The notes: generated by a model from the letters alone, not told the origin. A DNA stretch of 64,000 nucleotides from Microbacterium esteraromaticum (GCF_017303215.1 NZ_JAEMWU010000001.1:1922001-1986000); one strand, 5' to 3'; positions 1-8,709 are shown, counted from the first letter of the stretch. Numbers and translations: made by a program.

Positions 1-33
1 GGAACCGCCCGCGATGACGACGTGCGCGCTCAT
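1..33 (-). CDS. Start of a gene cut by the window edge, possibly an NAD(P)-binding oxidoreductase
   Basis: Only the first eleven codons are present (MSAHVVIAGGS). The ATG overlaps the mmpL stop by four bases (ATGA), so this is the next cistron of the carotenoid operon. A hydrophobic strand leading into Gly-Gly-Ser resembles the first turn of a Rossmann nucleotide-binding fold, so a short-chain dehydrogenase or epimerase-like protein is a reasonable guess. The glycine-rich motif is not complete in the window and no function can be assigned. Confidence 0.5.
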   Translation of the reverse strand, partial: MSAHVVIAGGS

Positions 34-2246
34 GGTGCCTCCGGCTCGTGGTTCTCAGGCTGCGGGTGCTTCGAGAGCTTGGACGGCCACCAGATCACCC
101 GGCCGAGATCGTACGACAGGGCCGGTACGAGCAAGGTGCGCACGACGAACGTGTCCAACAGCACGCCGAAGGCGACGATGAACGCCAGCTGCACCAGGAA
201 CAGGATCGGGATGACCGCGAGCGCCGTGAAGGTTGCAGCGAGCACGAGGCCGGCCGAGGTGATCACCCCGCCGGTGATCGCGAGCCCGCGCAGCACTCCC
301 TTGCGCGTGCCGTGCTGGAGCGACTCCTCGCGCACGCGGGTCATCAAGAAGATGTTGTAGTCGATACCGAGAGCCACCAAGAAGATGAACCCGAACAGCG
401 GCACGGCCGGGTCAGCGCCGGGGAACTGGAACAGACCGTTGAATACCAGAGCAGAAACGCCCATCGCGGTGCCGAACGAGATCACCGTCGTGATGATCAG
501 CAGCACGGGCGCGAGCACCGAACGCAGCAGCACCATCAGAATCAGCGTGATGACGGCAAGGACGAGCGGGATGATGAGATTGCGGTCATGGATCGAGGCG
601 GTGTTGGTGTCGACGGCTGTCGCGGTGACACCGCCCACCAGGGCGCTCGGTGCCGCGTCGACGAACTCCGCCCGAAGGTCGGTGACGGTCTGCCCCGCGG
701 CTGCCGAGTCTGCGGCATCCGTCAGCGTCGCACGAAGAAGAACCTGACCGTCGACCGTGGTGGGACTCGGTTCGGGGGTTCCGGGTGGGCCCACCGGGGT
801 GATGCCCTCCGCTGTCACCGGCGCGGATCCGCTCGGGCTGTCCTCGGTGGTGACCGCGACGCCATCGATCCCGTCATCGGCGAGCAACACGGTGACCGCG
901 TCGTCCATCTCGCTCTCGTCCACGATGATCAACGCAGGGCTTCCAGAACCACCCGGGAAGTGCTCGCCCAGTGCCTGCTGACCATCTCGCGCTTCGGACT
1001 GCCCGAGCACCAGTTCGGATTGGGCAACGCCATCCGCCTTCAGCTGGGTCACGCCCAGCGCTCCGATCAGCAGAACGAGCGTGGTGGCTACCCAGATGAT
1101 GCGCGGTCGCCGCTGCACGAGGTGCGCGAGCTTGGTCCACAGGCCGCGATCGGGCATCCCGTCTTCCGCGGCGACAACATCCGGCTCGAACCGCGGACGT
1201 CGCGGCCAGAAGGCCGCGCGACCGAACGCGAAGAGCATCGCCGGTAGGAGTGTCAACGCCGAGAGCATCGCGAAGATGATCCCGATCGATGCCACCGGGC
1301 CGAGTGCGCTGTTCGACTTCAGATCGCTGAGCAGCAGGCACAGCAGGCCGGCGATGACCGTTCCGCCCGACGCGAGGATCGGCTCGAACGAACCCTTGAT
1401 CGCTGACATGGTCGCGACCCACTTGTCGTTCTCGACCCGGAGCGCCTCGCGGTATCGGGCCACGAGCAGCAACGAGTAGTCGGTCGCGGCGCCGATCACG
1501 AGGATGAAGAGGATGCCCTGCGTCTGGCCGCTGAGCAGCAGGATGTCCCACTTCGCCAGCCACCACACCGTGAGGAGCGCGGCGCACAGCGCGAACAGAC
1601 TGGTCGATAGGACCGCAATCGGCAGCAGGAACGATCGATACACCAGCAGCAGGATGACGAGCACCGCCAGCAGAGCCACGCCGAGCAGAAGCCCATCGAT
1701 CCCCGCGAACGCCGAGACCAGGTCAGCGGTGAACCCCGCCGGCCCCGTCACGAACGTCTCGATGCCTTCGGGTGCTGTGGTGGCGAGCTCTGCGCTCAGC
1801 TCTGCGACGGTGTCGCCCACCTCGGCGCTGCTGAGGATGGGCACGAATGCCTGTGCGGCCAGGCCGTCCTCAGAGGGGATGAGCGGTGACACGTCCGCAC
1901 CGATCCCCTCGATCGTCGCGACCTTCGTCATGACCTCCGCCAGCGACGAGAGTTGCTCGTCGCTCAGCTGCTCGTCGGAGACGAAGACGACGAGAGCCGG
2001 TATTGCCTCGGAGTCGTCGAAATCTCCCAGCATCTCCTGCACACGGGTCGCGTCGGCTGACTCGGGCAGGTAGCTCGTCTGGTCGTTCGATGAGACCTCG
2101 TCGACCTTTCCGAAGTAGGGGCCGCCGATGCCCGCGACGGTCAGCCACGTCAGGATGAGTGCGGCGGGCAGAAGGATCCGCAACCATTTCGGAACGGCGG
2201 GCCGATCGGCGGCCGCGCGTCGTTCGCTACGGGTGGTGTGAGTCAT
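30..2246 (-). CDS. MMPL/RND-family transporter of the carotenoid operon
   Basis: A 738-residue MMPL-type permease. It has a membrane anchor near residues 20-40, a large extracytoplasmic domain, a block of membrane segments containing GAATDYSLLLVARYREAL, then a second large loop and a second block with VALGIDYNIFLMTRVREE. This is the duplicated RND architecture, close to the usual MMPL length. The ATG at 2246 overlaps the crtYf/Eb stop (ATGA), which decides the start; an in-frame extension into crtYf/Eb is not coding. In Corynebacterium glutamicum an MMPL-like gene (cg0722) also lies inside the crt operon, between crtE and crtB, but here it is near the 3' end. A role in exporting or placing carotenoids or their lipids in the envelope is inferred from context, not shown. 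Confidence 0.93.
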   Translation of the reverse strand: MTHTTRSERRAAADRPAVPKWLRILLPAALILTWLTVAGIGGPYFGKVDEVSSNDQTSYLPESADATRVQEMLGDFDDSEAIPALVVFVSDEQLSDEQLSSLAEVMTKVATIEGIGADVSPLIPSEDGLAAQAFVPILSSAEVGDTVAELSAELATTAPEGIETFVTGPAGFTADLVSAFAGIDGLLLGVALLAVLVILLLVYRSFLLPIAVLSTSLFALCAALLTVWWLAKWDILLLSGQTQGILFILVIGAATDYSLLLVARYREALRVENDKWVATMSAIKGSFEPILASGGTVIAGLLCLLLSDLKSNSALGPVASIGIIFAMLSALTLLPAMLFAFGRAAFWPRRPRFEPDVVAAEDGMPDRGLWTKLAHLVQRRPRIIWVATTLVLLIGALGVTQLKADGVAQSELVLGQSEARDGQQALGEHFPGGSGSPALIIVDESEMDDAVTVLLADDGIDGVAVTTEDSPSGSAPVTAEGITPVGPPGTPEPSPTTVDGQVLLRATLTDAADSAAAGQTVTDLRAEFVDAAPSALVGGVTATAVDTNTASIHDRNLIIPLVLAVITLILMVLLRSVLAPVLLIITTVISFGTAMGVSALVFNGLFQFPGADPAVPLFGFIFLVALGIDYNIFLMTRVREESLQHGTRKGVLRGLAITGGVITSAGLVLAATFTALAVIPILFLVQLAFIVAFGVLLDTFVVRTLLVPALSYDLGRVIWWPSKLSKHPQPENHEPEAP

Positions 2247-3433
2247 GCGCTGTTCCATTCCAGGATCAGGAGGAGGGTGACGAGAAAACCAGAGAAGTAG
2301 TTGAGTGCGATGAACCGACGCCAGGCCCGGTTGGACTCTGCGGAGCGTTCGTCGGTGAGCGCCCAGAACGGCGCGCAGTTGAGCAGGTAGGGCACGGCGA
2401 TGATGGCGGCGAGCGGACCGGGCCAGGGCACGGCGAGCATGAGCAGGCCGGCAGCCGTCCACAGCGCGAGTGCCACACGCACGGTCGCCTTCGCGCCGAT
2501 CACGGTGGCGATCGAGTGGATGCCCGCAGCACGATCCGGCACGATGTCCTGCACCGCCCCGAAGGCGTGCGCTGCCATACCCCAGAGGAAGAAGGCCGAC
2601 AGCAGCAGCAGGATGCCCCCCGTGAGATCTGCGCCGGCCAGAAGCAGACCGACCACCGCGGGGCTGACGAAGTGCGTGCTCGAGGTGAGCGAATCCAGGA
2701 AGGGGCGTTCCTTGAACCGAAGTCCCGGCGCGGAGTACGCGACGACGGCGAAGGCGCTCACGGCGAGCGCGCCCCATACCGCGGGGCCACCCGCGAGCGC
2801 GAGCAGCACGAGGAAGGGGATGTTTGTGAGGGCGGCGATCCACAGCGTCGGCGTATGGAGCCTCCTGGGCAGCAAAGCCCCTTCCACACCGCCCTTGCGC
2901 GGGTTGGCGACGTCCGACGCGTAGTCGAAGACGTCATTGATGCCGTACATCGCGAAGTTGTAGGGCACCAGGAAGTACAGGAAACCGATCAGGAGGACAG
3001 CGTCGATCTCGCGTGTGGTCAGCACGTACGCCGCCGCGAAAGGGAACGCCGTGTTGATCCAGCTGATCGGACGAGAGGCAACGACCAGTTGCCTGAAGTC
3101 CTCCCGGCGCGCCGAGCCGCCCTTCTGCAGCGCTACCCAGGCGGCCGGCAACAGTAGCGCCCCTGCCAGCGGGTACGCGAAGTCCTCGACGGGTGCGACA
3201 CCGATCGACACGCCCAGCAGGTGCGAGGGTGCGTAGTGGAACAGGCCGGCCGAGATCATGAGGTTGTCGAACAGCGCCGTCAGAGCCAGCATGAGCACGG
3301 TTGTGAGCAGCAGGGCGATGAGCACGCGTGAGCGGGGAACGCGCGGCGTGCGGCGGAACGCGACGGCGAGAAGGACGATCGCCGCGCAGGCGGCGATCGC
3401 AAGTCCGAGAGTGGCGATCAATGGATACGTCAC
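2243..3433 (-). CDS. Fused C50 carotenoid cyclase subunit and lycopene elongase (CrtYf-CrtEb type)
   Basis: A 396-residue membrane protein made of two enzymes that are separate in Corynebacterium. Residues 1 to about 115 match a heterodimeric lycopene-cyclase subunit, with several membrane segments and the conserved patch around GVAPVEDFAYPL (78-89). Residues from about 120 to the end are a UbiA-type prenyltransferase with NDVFDYASD (166-174), the Mg-diphosphate binding motif, and a second Asp-rich patch (VQDIVPD). The elongase adds two dimethylallyl units to lycopene to give a C50 product; the cyclase half works with CrtYe. The GTG start at 3433 overlaps the crtYe stop (GTGA). Ring type (epsilon, gamma or beta, hence decaprenoxanthin, sarcinaxanthin or C.p.450) cannot be read from the sequence. 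A similar fusion (lbtBC) is known from Dietzia. Confidence 0.92.
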   Translation of the reverse strand: MTYPLIATLGLAIAACAAIVLLAVAFRRTPRVPRSRVLIALLLTTVLMLALTALFDNLMISAGLFHYAPSHLLGVSIGVAPVEDFAYPLAGALLLPAAWVALQKGGSARREDFRQLVVASRPISWINTAFPFAAAYVLTTREIDAVLLIGFLYFLVPYNFAMYGINDVFDYASDVANPRKGGVEGALLPRRLHTPTLWIAALTNIPFLVLLALAGGPAVWGALAVSAFAVVAYSAPGLRFKERPFLDSLTSSTHFVSPAVVGLLLAGADLTGGILLLLSAFFLWGMAAHAFGAVQDIVPDRAAGIHSIATVIGAKATVRVALALWTAAGLLMLAVPWPGPLAAIIAVPYLLNCAPFWALTDERSAESNRAWRRFIALNYFSGFLVTLLLILEWNSA

Positions 3434-3780
3434 GACCGGTCCGCCGTCCGCGTGCGCGTCTGCTGTATCCAGCCGAGGATCCGCAGGGTGCCGGTGAAGA
3501 CGACCATCGTGCACAGCACGAGGAAGATCAGGAAGAACGGTTCCTCAAGCGGCAGTTCGGGGGCGAGTACTATCCCGGTGGCGATCGGGCTCTCGCCGCG
3601 AAGGAAGACGCCCGCGGCGATGCCGGCGACATCCCACAGCAGGAACAGCGCGGTCCCGATGACGGTGATCAGCAGAGCGATTGCGGGGTCGTGCCAGAAG
3701 AACAGCCGAAAACGGTAGTCGATCAGAAGCATGCATCCGATCACGAGCAGCAGTGCTGCGAGGTACAGCATCCCCATCAT
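3430..3780 (-). CDS. crtYe: C50 carotenoid cyclase subunit CrtYe-like
   Basis: A 116-residue, three-helix membrane protein of the lycopene cyclase domain family. It carries DYRFRLFFW near the first loop and ELPLEEPFF in the second half, the acidic Pro-Glu-Glu patch conserved in these small cyclase subunits. It should pair with the cyclase half of the downstream fusion to cyclise the ends of the C50 (or C40) chain. The ATG at 3780 overlaps the crtI stop (ATGA). A second ATG directly follows (3777) and would serve almost as well, but the overlap pattern of the operon favours 3780. Confidence 0.92.
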   Translation of the reverse strand: MMGMLYLAALLLVIGCMLLIDYRFRLFFWHDPAIALLITVIGTALFLLWDVAGIAAGVFLRGESPIATGIVLAPELPLEEPFFLIFLVLCTMVVFTGTLRILGWIQQTRTRTADRS

Positions 3781-5411
3781 CGTTCCGCTCCCGCCACGCG
3801 TGCATCCGCCGAGCGGGCGGCGCTGCTCACGCGCGTCGGAAGTGGCCCGGCGCTGTGGTCGCCGCGGATGCGCTTGAGCACGAGCTCCGCGCTGATGAGG
3901 CACATGGGCACGCCCACACCGGGTGCCGTCGTGGACCCCGAGTAGTAGAGGCCCTCGACCTTGCGCGAAGCGTTCTGCGCGCGGAACATGGCACTCTGTC
4001 GCAGAATGTGCGCGGGGCCGAGCATGCCGGCGTGCCAGGAATGGTAATCGGCCGCGAAGTCCGCAGGGCCGATGGATTCGCGCACGACGATCCGTTCGCG
4101 CAGGTCCGGAACATCGGCCCACGACGCGATCTGATCGATCGCGGCATCGACCGCGTTCTCGACCGCTGTGGACGGCGAACCGTGAAGGCTGCCGCGCCCG
4201 ATGCTCTCATCGGCCGGCACCGGAATCAGGACGAAGAGGTTCTCATGCCCGGCAGGAGCCACTCCGGGATCGGTGGCGCTCGGACGGCACACGTAGATCG
4301 ACGCCGGATCGGGAACACGCGCGTCCACACCGAAGATGGCGTCGAAGTTCGCCGTCCAGTCAGTCGTGAACAGCAGCGAGTGGTGGGGGAGTGCGGGCAG
4401 CTCGCCTCGCACGCCGAGCAGGGCGATCACAGCGCCCGGCCCGCTGGTGCGTTTGTCCCACCACCGTTGGGGGAAGGTCCGTTGCCGCGGTGGCAACAGC
4501 TGTGTCTCGGTGTGATGCAGATCCGCACCGGAGACGACGATGTCGGCTTTCTCGAGATGCTCGGCTCCGTGAGCATCTCGCCACGTCACGCCGGTGACCG
4601 TGTGTCGGCGCCGGCCGCGGCCGCGCCGGGGGGCGGTCTCTATGCGCTCGACGCTGGCATCCGTCACGATCTGCGCCCCGGCAGAGCGGGCGAGCGTTTC
4701 CAGAGTCTCAACCAGGTGCCAGAACCCACCCATCGGGTACTGCACGCCCTCATCGAGATCGAGCGCGCTCATCAGGTGGTACATGGCCGGTGCAGCGGAT
4801 GGATCGGTTCCGAGGAAGACCGCCGGGTATCCGAGCACTTGCCTCAGCACCGGATCGTCGAAACGTTTCCCGACGTACGACTCCAGGGAAGAGGCGAGCA
4901 ACCGTGTCAGCGTTGGGAGCCCGCGGATCACCTCGCCGGCGAGCAGACTCCGCAGCCGTGTGAACGGGTTGTAGAGGAAGTAGCGTTCTGCGAGGTCGGT
5001 CGTACGGGTCGCGGATGCCAGATGCGCACGCAGCGCTGCAGAGCTTCCCGGTTCTGTGGCCTCAAACGTCTGCAGTACTCGGTCGGCGCCGAGCGGAACC
5101 GTGAGCGGTTCCCGCTGCCGGCCGTGCTGATCCGGCTCGCTGAAGACCCGGTACGCGGGGTCGAGGAAGCGCAAGTCAAGCTGCTCCTGAGCGGACGTGC
5201 CCAGCATGCCGAAGAAGTGCTCGAACACACGCGGCATCAGATACCAGGACGGTCCGGTGTCGAACCGGAACCCGTCACGCTCGAGGGTCCCGGCGCGGCC
5301 GCCGACGCGGGAGTTCTTCTCGAGCACGACGACGTCGTGGCCCTCCTGGGCAAGCAGTGCCGCCGTCGCAAGCCCTGCGACACCGGCGCCGATGATCACC
5401 GTGCGGGTCAT
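3777..5411 (-). CDS. crtI: Phytoene desaturase
   Basis: A 544-residue FAD enzyme that desaturates phytoene to lycopene. The N-terminus gives the dinucleotide-binding motif GAGVAGLATA (8-17), followed by the acidic residue of the second strand in VVVLEKN and then RVGGRAGT. The C-terminal end has the CrtI signature region GLYYSGSTTAPGVGVPMCLIS. Length is usual for bacterial CrtI. The ATG at 5411 overlaps the crtB stop (ATGA). A long plus-strand reading frame covers the same DNA but is a GC-rich shadow. Confidence 0.97.
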   Translation of the reverse strand: MTRTVIIGAGVAGLATAALLAQEGHDVVVLEKNSRVGGRAGTLERDGFRFDTGPSWYLMPRVFEHFFGMLGTSAQEQLDLRFLDPAYRVFSEPDQHGRQREPLTVPLGADRVLQTFEATEPGSSAALRAHLASATRTTDLAERYFLYNPFTRLRSLLAGEVIRGLPTLTRLLASSLESYVGKRFDDPVLRQVLGYPAVFLGTDPSAAPAMYHLMSALDLDEGVQYPMGGFWHLVETLETLARSAGAQIVTDASVERIETAPRRGRGRRRHTVTGVTWRDAHGAEHLEKADIVVSGADLHHTETQLLPPRQRTFPQRWWDKRTSGPGAVIALLGVRGELPALPHHSLLFTTDWTANFDAIFGVDARVPDPASIYVCRPSATDPGVAPAGHENLFVLIPVPADESIGRGSLHGSPSTAVENAVDAAIDQIASWADVPDLRERIVVRESIGPADFAADYHSWHAGMLGPAHILRQSAMFRAQNASRKVEGLYYSGSTTAPGVGVPMCLISAELVLKRIRGDHSAGPLPTRVSSAARSADARVAGAER

Positions 5412-6319
5412 CGATCTCGCTCCTTCACTGTCATGAATATGGCACGCGCCACCAGGACTGTCTTGATCGCATCAGGAACACGGATGCGCTTCTCGTAGAG
5501 CTGTTCGGCCGGGGTGCGCGCGATGCGGTCGGTGAGGTTGCCGAACAGCGCGTGGGCGCTGCGCACTGCGGCACGCGCGTCGCGCGGCAACAGTGGAATC
5601 ACCGCTTTGGCATCAGCGAGCTGCCCGCGGATTCTCGCAACCCAGGCGAGTACCTCCGCATCGGAGAGCCTGCGATCGTTGCCGAGGTAGCTGCGTCCGA
5701 GGCGTTCTGTATCGTCGGCGAGGTCACGCAAGAAGTTGACGTTCTGGAACGCCGCACCGAGCTGACGGGCGCCGTGCTCCAGACGCGTCCGCGTGCTCTC
5801 GGTCACCTCTTGCCCACGCAGGAACACGCGCAGGCACATCAATCCGACGACCTCGGCCGACCCATGCACGTACGCGGCATGTGCGCGCGGATCGAACACG
5901 GTGTTCTCGGTCCCGGCATTGAGCAGATCGGTGCGCATCGAGTCGAAGAACGGTCGGGTCAGCGTCTCGTCGATCCCCGCGGCGCGGGCGGTTGCGGCGA
6001 ACGCATGGATGACCAGGTCGCTGCTGTAGCCGGTCTGCATCGCGCGATGGGTCTCGACGACGTAGGCATCAAGCACCGCACGTTGATCCGCCCCGGACAG
6101 CCCCGCTTCGCTCGCTACGCCGTCGACAATCTCGTCGGCGACGCGCACCAGCGCGTAGATGTTGCGCACGTGTGTGCGGTGACGGCGTCCCAGGAGCCGC
6201 GTCGCGAGGCCGAACGATGTTGAGTAGGCGCGGATGACGCTCTGCGATACGGTCTCTGCCATTCTCGTGAAGCGTGTGAGCGAGGGAGTGCTCGATGCGG
6301 TCCGCGCCGACATGCTCAT
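5408..6319 (-). CDS. crtB: Phytoene synthase
   Basis: A 303-residue squalene/phytoene synthase that condenses two geranylgeranyl diphosphates. The first Asp-rich motif is DEIVD (62-66) and the second is in NFLRDLADD; both bind Mg-diphosphate. YSTSFGLAT near the N-terminus is the usual CrtB start region. The ATG at 6319 overlaps the crtE stop (ATGA); the longer in-frame extension lies inside crtE and is rejected. A second ATG two codons later is possible. Confidence 0.97.
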   Translation of the reverse strand: MSMSARTASSTPSLTRFTRMAETVSQSVIRAYSTSFGLATRLLGRRHRTHVRNIYALVRVADEIVDGVASEAGLSGADQRAVLDAYVVETHRAMQTGYSSDLVIHAFAATARAAGIDETLTRPFFDSMRTDLLNAGTENTVFDPRAHAAYVHGSAEVVGLMCLRVFLRGQEVTESTRTRLEHGARQLGAAFQNVNFLRDLADDTERLGRSYLGNDRRLSDAEVLAWVARIRGQLADAKAVIPLLPRDARAAVRSAHALFGNLTDRIARTPAEQLYEKRIRVPDAIKTVLVARAIFMTVKERDR

Positions 6320-7413
6320 GAGCGGCGCCCTTCGATGCGCTCTGCGAGGGCGAGCAGGACTTCTCGGACCGCCGACGGTACTGCTCCGGTACCCGTGGCC
6401 GCGAGCACGTCGTAGAAGCCCGCGAGCTGCTGCTGCACCAGACCGCTCACGAACTCCTCTGCGCCGCACTCGCGCAGGCGATCTCGCAGGCGCTCGGCGC
6501 TGGTGAGCGTCAGATCCGGGTCGCCGAAGTCCTCGGCGATGTAAGGCCACAGCCCACTCAGGCGGGCGAAGCAGATGATCGCCGTCTGCTTGCCCTCGCG
6601 AAGATCCGAGTACGGGTCCTTTCCATGTTCGTGCGCGTCACCGAACGTCGAGAGCAGATCGTCCTGCAGCTGATAGGCGAGGCCCAGATGCGACCCCGCC
6701 GCGCTGAGCGCGTGTTCGAGCTCCGGCGCGGCACCGGCCAGGATCGCCGCCGCACGCAACGGCAACTCGAAGCTGTAGCTAGCCGTCTTCCGGCGGGTCA
6801 TGGCGAGCACAGTATCGAGATCCGGCGCCACGAGGCCGTCGCTCAGGCCCACATCGGTGAACTCGCCCGCCGTCGTCTCGAAGACGGTGTGGTCGAGAAG
6901 ATCCAGCAGACGGATGCGCTCCACAGCGGGGGCATCGATGCGCGCGAACACCTGATGGGCGCCCGAGAGCAGCAGACTTCCCGCGAGAATACCCCCGGCC
7001 TGCGCCCAATGGGATACGGCGCCGGCACGCGCCTCATCCGCTGTCGTGCGCGCGAGCTCGCCGATCAGGTTGGGGCGTCCGCGTCGGTACAGGTCTCCGT
7101 CGATCACATCGTCGTGCAGGAGGAACGCGTAGTGCAGCGCCTCGACGGCTGCAGCGACACGCACAGCGCTGCGGGTATCGGCCCACCCGCCCCGGGTGTT
7201 CTGACTCAAGGCGATGTACGTGTCGAGCAGCAGACGCGGTCGAACCAGCTTTCCGCCTTGCATGTGCTCCCCGGCGAGCGACCAGAGGCGGGAGAAGTCG
7301 GCGCCGTAGGCCTGGGCGGTTCCCGAAGAGCGCGAGAAGAGCGCACGGATCTCCGCCTCGACGGCGTCGTGCGGGTCGGACGTCTGGCGCGGCTCGCGAA
7401 CGGTGCTGGTCAT
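6316..7413 (-). CDS. crtE: Geranylgeranyl diphosphate synthase
   Basis: A 365-residue trans-prenyltransferase. The first aspartate-rich motif DDVID is at 101-105 within LLHDDVIDGDLYRRGRPN, the second is DDLLSTFGD at 251-259, and KLVRPR near residue 55 binds the allylic diphosphate. It supplies C20 diphosphate to CrtB and possibly to the elongase pathway. The ATG at 7413 overlaps the idi stop (ATGA). An in-frame extension of over 100 codons upstream is antisense-like noise within idi. Confidence 0.96.
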   Translation of the reverse strand: MTSTVREPRQTSDPHDAVEAEIRALFSRSSGTAQAYGADFSRLWSLAGEHMQGGKLVRPRLLLDTYIALSQNTRGGWADTRSAVRVAAAVEALHYAFLLHDDVIDGDLYRRGRPNLIGELARTTADEARAGAVSHWAQAGGILAGSLLLSGAHQVFARIDAPAVERIRLLDLLDHTVFETTAGEFTDVGLSDGLVAPDLDTVLAMTRRKTASYSFELPLRAAAILAGAAPELEHALSAAGSHLGLAYQLQDDLLSTFGDAHEHGKDPYSDLREGKQTAIICFARLSGLWPYIAEDFGDPDLTLTSAERLRDRLRECGAEEFVSGLVQQQLAGFYDVLAATGTGAVPSAVREVLLALAERIEGRRS

Positions 7414-7988
7414 CTCGCCTGTCCTTCCGTCTCCATCATGCGCGCCAGTGCGGGCGCCTGCAGGATCATCCAGGGGCTGAACGCGAAAGGCGTCAGCTCT
7501 GCGGACCTCAGCAGCGCCTCCGGTGCAACCCAGGCCCATTGCATCACCTCGTCGGGGTTCGGCGACAGGGGGCCGATCACGGTTGCTCGATGCACGGGGC
7601 AGACCTCGTTCTCGACGATGCCCCCGGCGTCGACAGCGCGATAGCGGAAGTCCGGATCCACAACACGCACGTCGCGGATCTGCGCCCCCAGCTCCTGCAG
7701 CGCCCTCCGTTCGACGGCCGACGTGAGATCCTCGCCGGGCTCGGGGTGGCCGCAGAAGCTGTTGGTCCACACTCCGGGCCAGCTGCGCTTGCCCAACGCG
7801 CGCCGGGTGATGAGCACGTTGCCGTCTGCGTCGAAGAGGTAGCAGGAGAACGCCAGGTGCAAGGGCGTCGCGCGGTTGTGCACGCCTTCCTTGTCGGCGG
7901 TGCCGATGGCCTGCCCAGACTCGTTCAGCAGCACCACTCGACCCTCGGGGTGAGCGCTGCCTTCCGGGGAAGTTCTGTGGACCGCCAT
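7410..7988 (-). CDS. idi: Isopentenyl-diphosphate delta-isomerase, type I
   Basis: A 192-residue NUDIX-fold isomerase that interconverts IPP and DMAPP. Diagnostic motifs are TNSFCGHP with the catalytic cysteine, the RRALQELG Nudix-type helix, and NEVCPV with the catalytic glutamate. It is the first gene of the carotenoid operon and sits divergent to the marR gene. A purine-rich stretch (GGAGAAAG and GGCGAG) precedes the ATG. DMAPP is also the substrate of the C50 elongase, which explains why idi heads this operon. Confidence 0.97.
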   Translation of the reverse strand: MAVHRTSPEGSAHPEGRVVLLNESGQAIGTADKEGVHNRATPLHLAFSCYLFDADGNVLITRRALGKRSWPGVWTNSFCGHPEPGEDLTSAVERRALQELGAQIRDVRVVDPDFRYRAVDAGGIVENEVCPVHRATVIGPLSPNPDEVMQWAWVAPEALLRSAELTPFAFSPWMILQAPALARMMETEGQAR

Positions 7989-8020
7989 GTCTCGCCTCGC
8001 GCTTTCTCCGACCGTGATAT

Positions 8021-8043
8021 CGCTAGCCTAGCGAATAACTCGC
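8021..8043. promoter_or_regulatory. Two overlapping dyads between idi and marR, likely MarR operator; idi -10 box inside
   Basis: CGCTAGCCTAGCG (8021-8033) is a perfect 13-bp palindrome around one central base. GCGAATAACTCGC (8031-8043) is a second dyad with GCGA/TCGC arms and further matching inner bases. On the minus strand TAGGCT (8030-8025) fits a -10 box for idi and lies inside the first palindrome, where a bound repressor would block it. MarR proteins typically bind such dyads and control the divergent operon. Assignment to the adjacent regulator is inferred from position. Confidence 0.6.
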
Positions 8044-8066
8044 CAAGCTGAAAACACCTACTCCGC

Positions 8067-8072
8067 TATCAT
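8067..8072 (+). promoter_or_regulatory. -10 box of the marR gene
   Basis: TATCAT ends directly before the first possible ATG (8073) and six bases before the second (8079). The six-base spacing matches the leaderless genes elsewhere in the window, which favours translation from 8079. No clear -35 element is visible. Confidence 0.45.
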
Positions 8073-8684
8073 ATGAACATGTCGAAGCAGGAGAAGGGCA
8101 ACGCGACTGTTCTGCCGAGCCTTTACGACGTCGAGAAGAACGACCCGGATTCCGCTCTCATCGACAGGACTGGGGTGTCTCCTGAGCACATGCAGGAGAT
8201 CGCCGCCGTGATGGCCGCGCTGGGGCGGCTGCGCGAAGCCGAGCAGCGCCTGTCCGAGGCGTCTCAGCGCTATATGAAACTGGGGCGGTCGGATATGCGC
8301 GCGCTGCACATGCTGATCGTCGCGCAGCACGCGCAGACCGTTGTCACGCCCAGCGCCATCGCAGCGCACCTGAACATCTCGACCGCGTCCACGACGAAAC
8401 TGCTCGACCGGCTCGAAGCGGCAGGCCACATCACGCGTTCACCGCATCCCAACGATCGCCGAGCGTTGGCCATCTCGATTACTGAGGAGACCAAAGAGGC
8501 GGCTAAGCAGACGGTGGGGCGCCTGCAGGCCAAGCGTTTTCACGCGGCAGCGCGATTGACATCCGAGGAACGCGCCACCGTGGTCAGGTTCCTCGAAGAC
8601 ATGACCGAGCAGATCACCCTGCGCAACGAGGCCTGGGCGCAGGGTGAGCACACGGGGGCCGCAGGTCATCGCGCGGAGGGCTAA
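8073..8684 (+). CDS. MarR-family transcriptional regulator, CrtR-like
   Basis: About 203 residues with a MarR winged helix in the middle: AIAAHLNISTASTTKLLDRLEAAGHITRSPHPNDRRALAISIT is the recognition helix plus wing with the conserved DRR. It is divergent from idi-crtEBI, with 84 bases between them. In Corynebacterium glutamicum the MarR protein CrtR is divergent from crtE and represses the carotenoid operon, relieved by isoprenoid diphosphates. The same arrangement here suggests the same job. The start is at 8073 or, if the mRNA is leaderless as the -10 box suggests, at 8079. The long N-terminal helix region (about 60 residues before the HTH) is usual for the family. Confidence 0.9.
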   Translation: MNMSKQEKGNATVLPSLYDVEKNDPDSALIDRTGVSPEHMQEIAAVMAALGRLREAEQRLSEASQRYMKLGRSDMRALHMLIVAQHAQTVVTPSAIAAHLNISTASTTKLLDRLEAAGHITRSPHPNDRRALAISITEETKEAAKQTVGRLQAKRFHAAARLTSEERATVVRFLEDMTEQITLRNEAWAQGEHTGAAGHRAEG

Positions 8685-8709
8685 CGCCGCCCCGCCCGAG
8701 CGCCCGACT

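Noticed and set aside
2247..2843. N-terminal extension of the MMPL gene
   Set aside because: Lies in another frame of crtYf/Eb; the ATGA overlap at 2246 and the MMPL N-terminal helix fix the true start.
3681..5498. Long plus-strand open frame opposite crtI
   Set aside because: Shadow of crtI caused by high GC; composition is Arg/Gly/Pro-rich without domains, while crtI has complete motifs.
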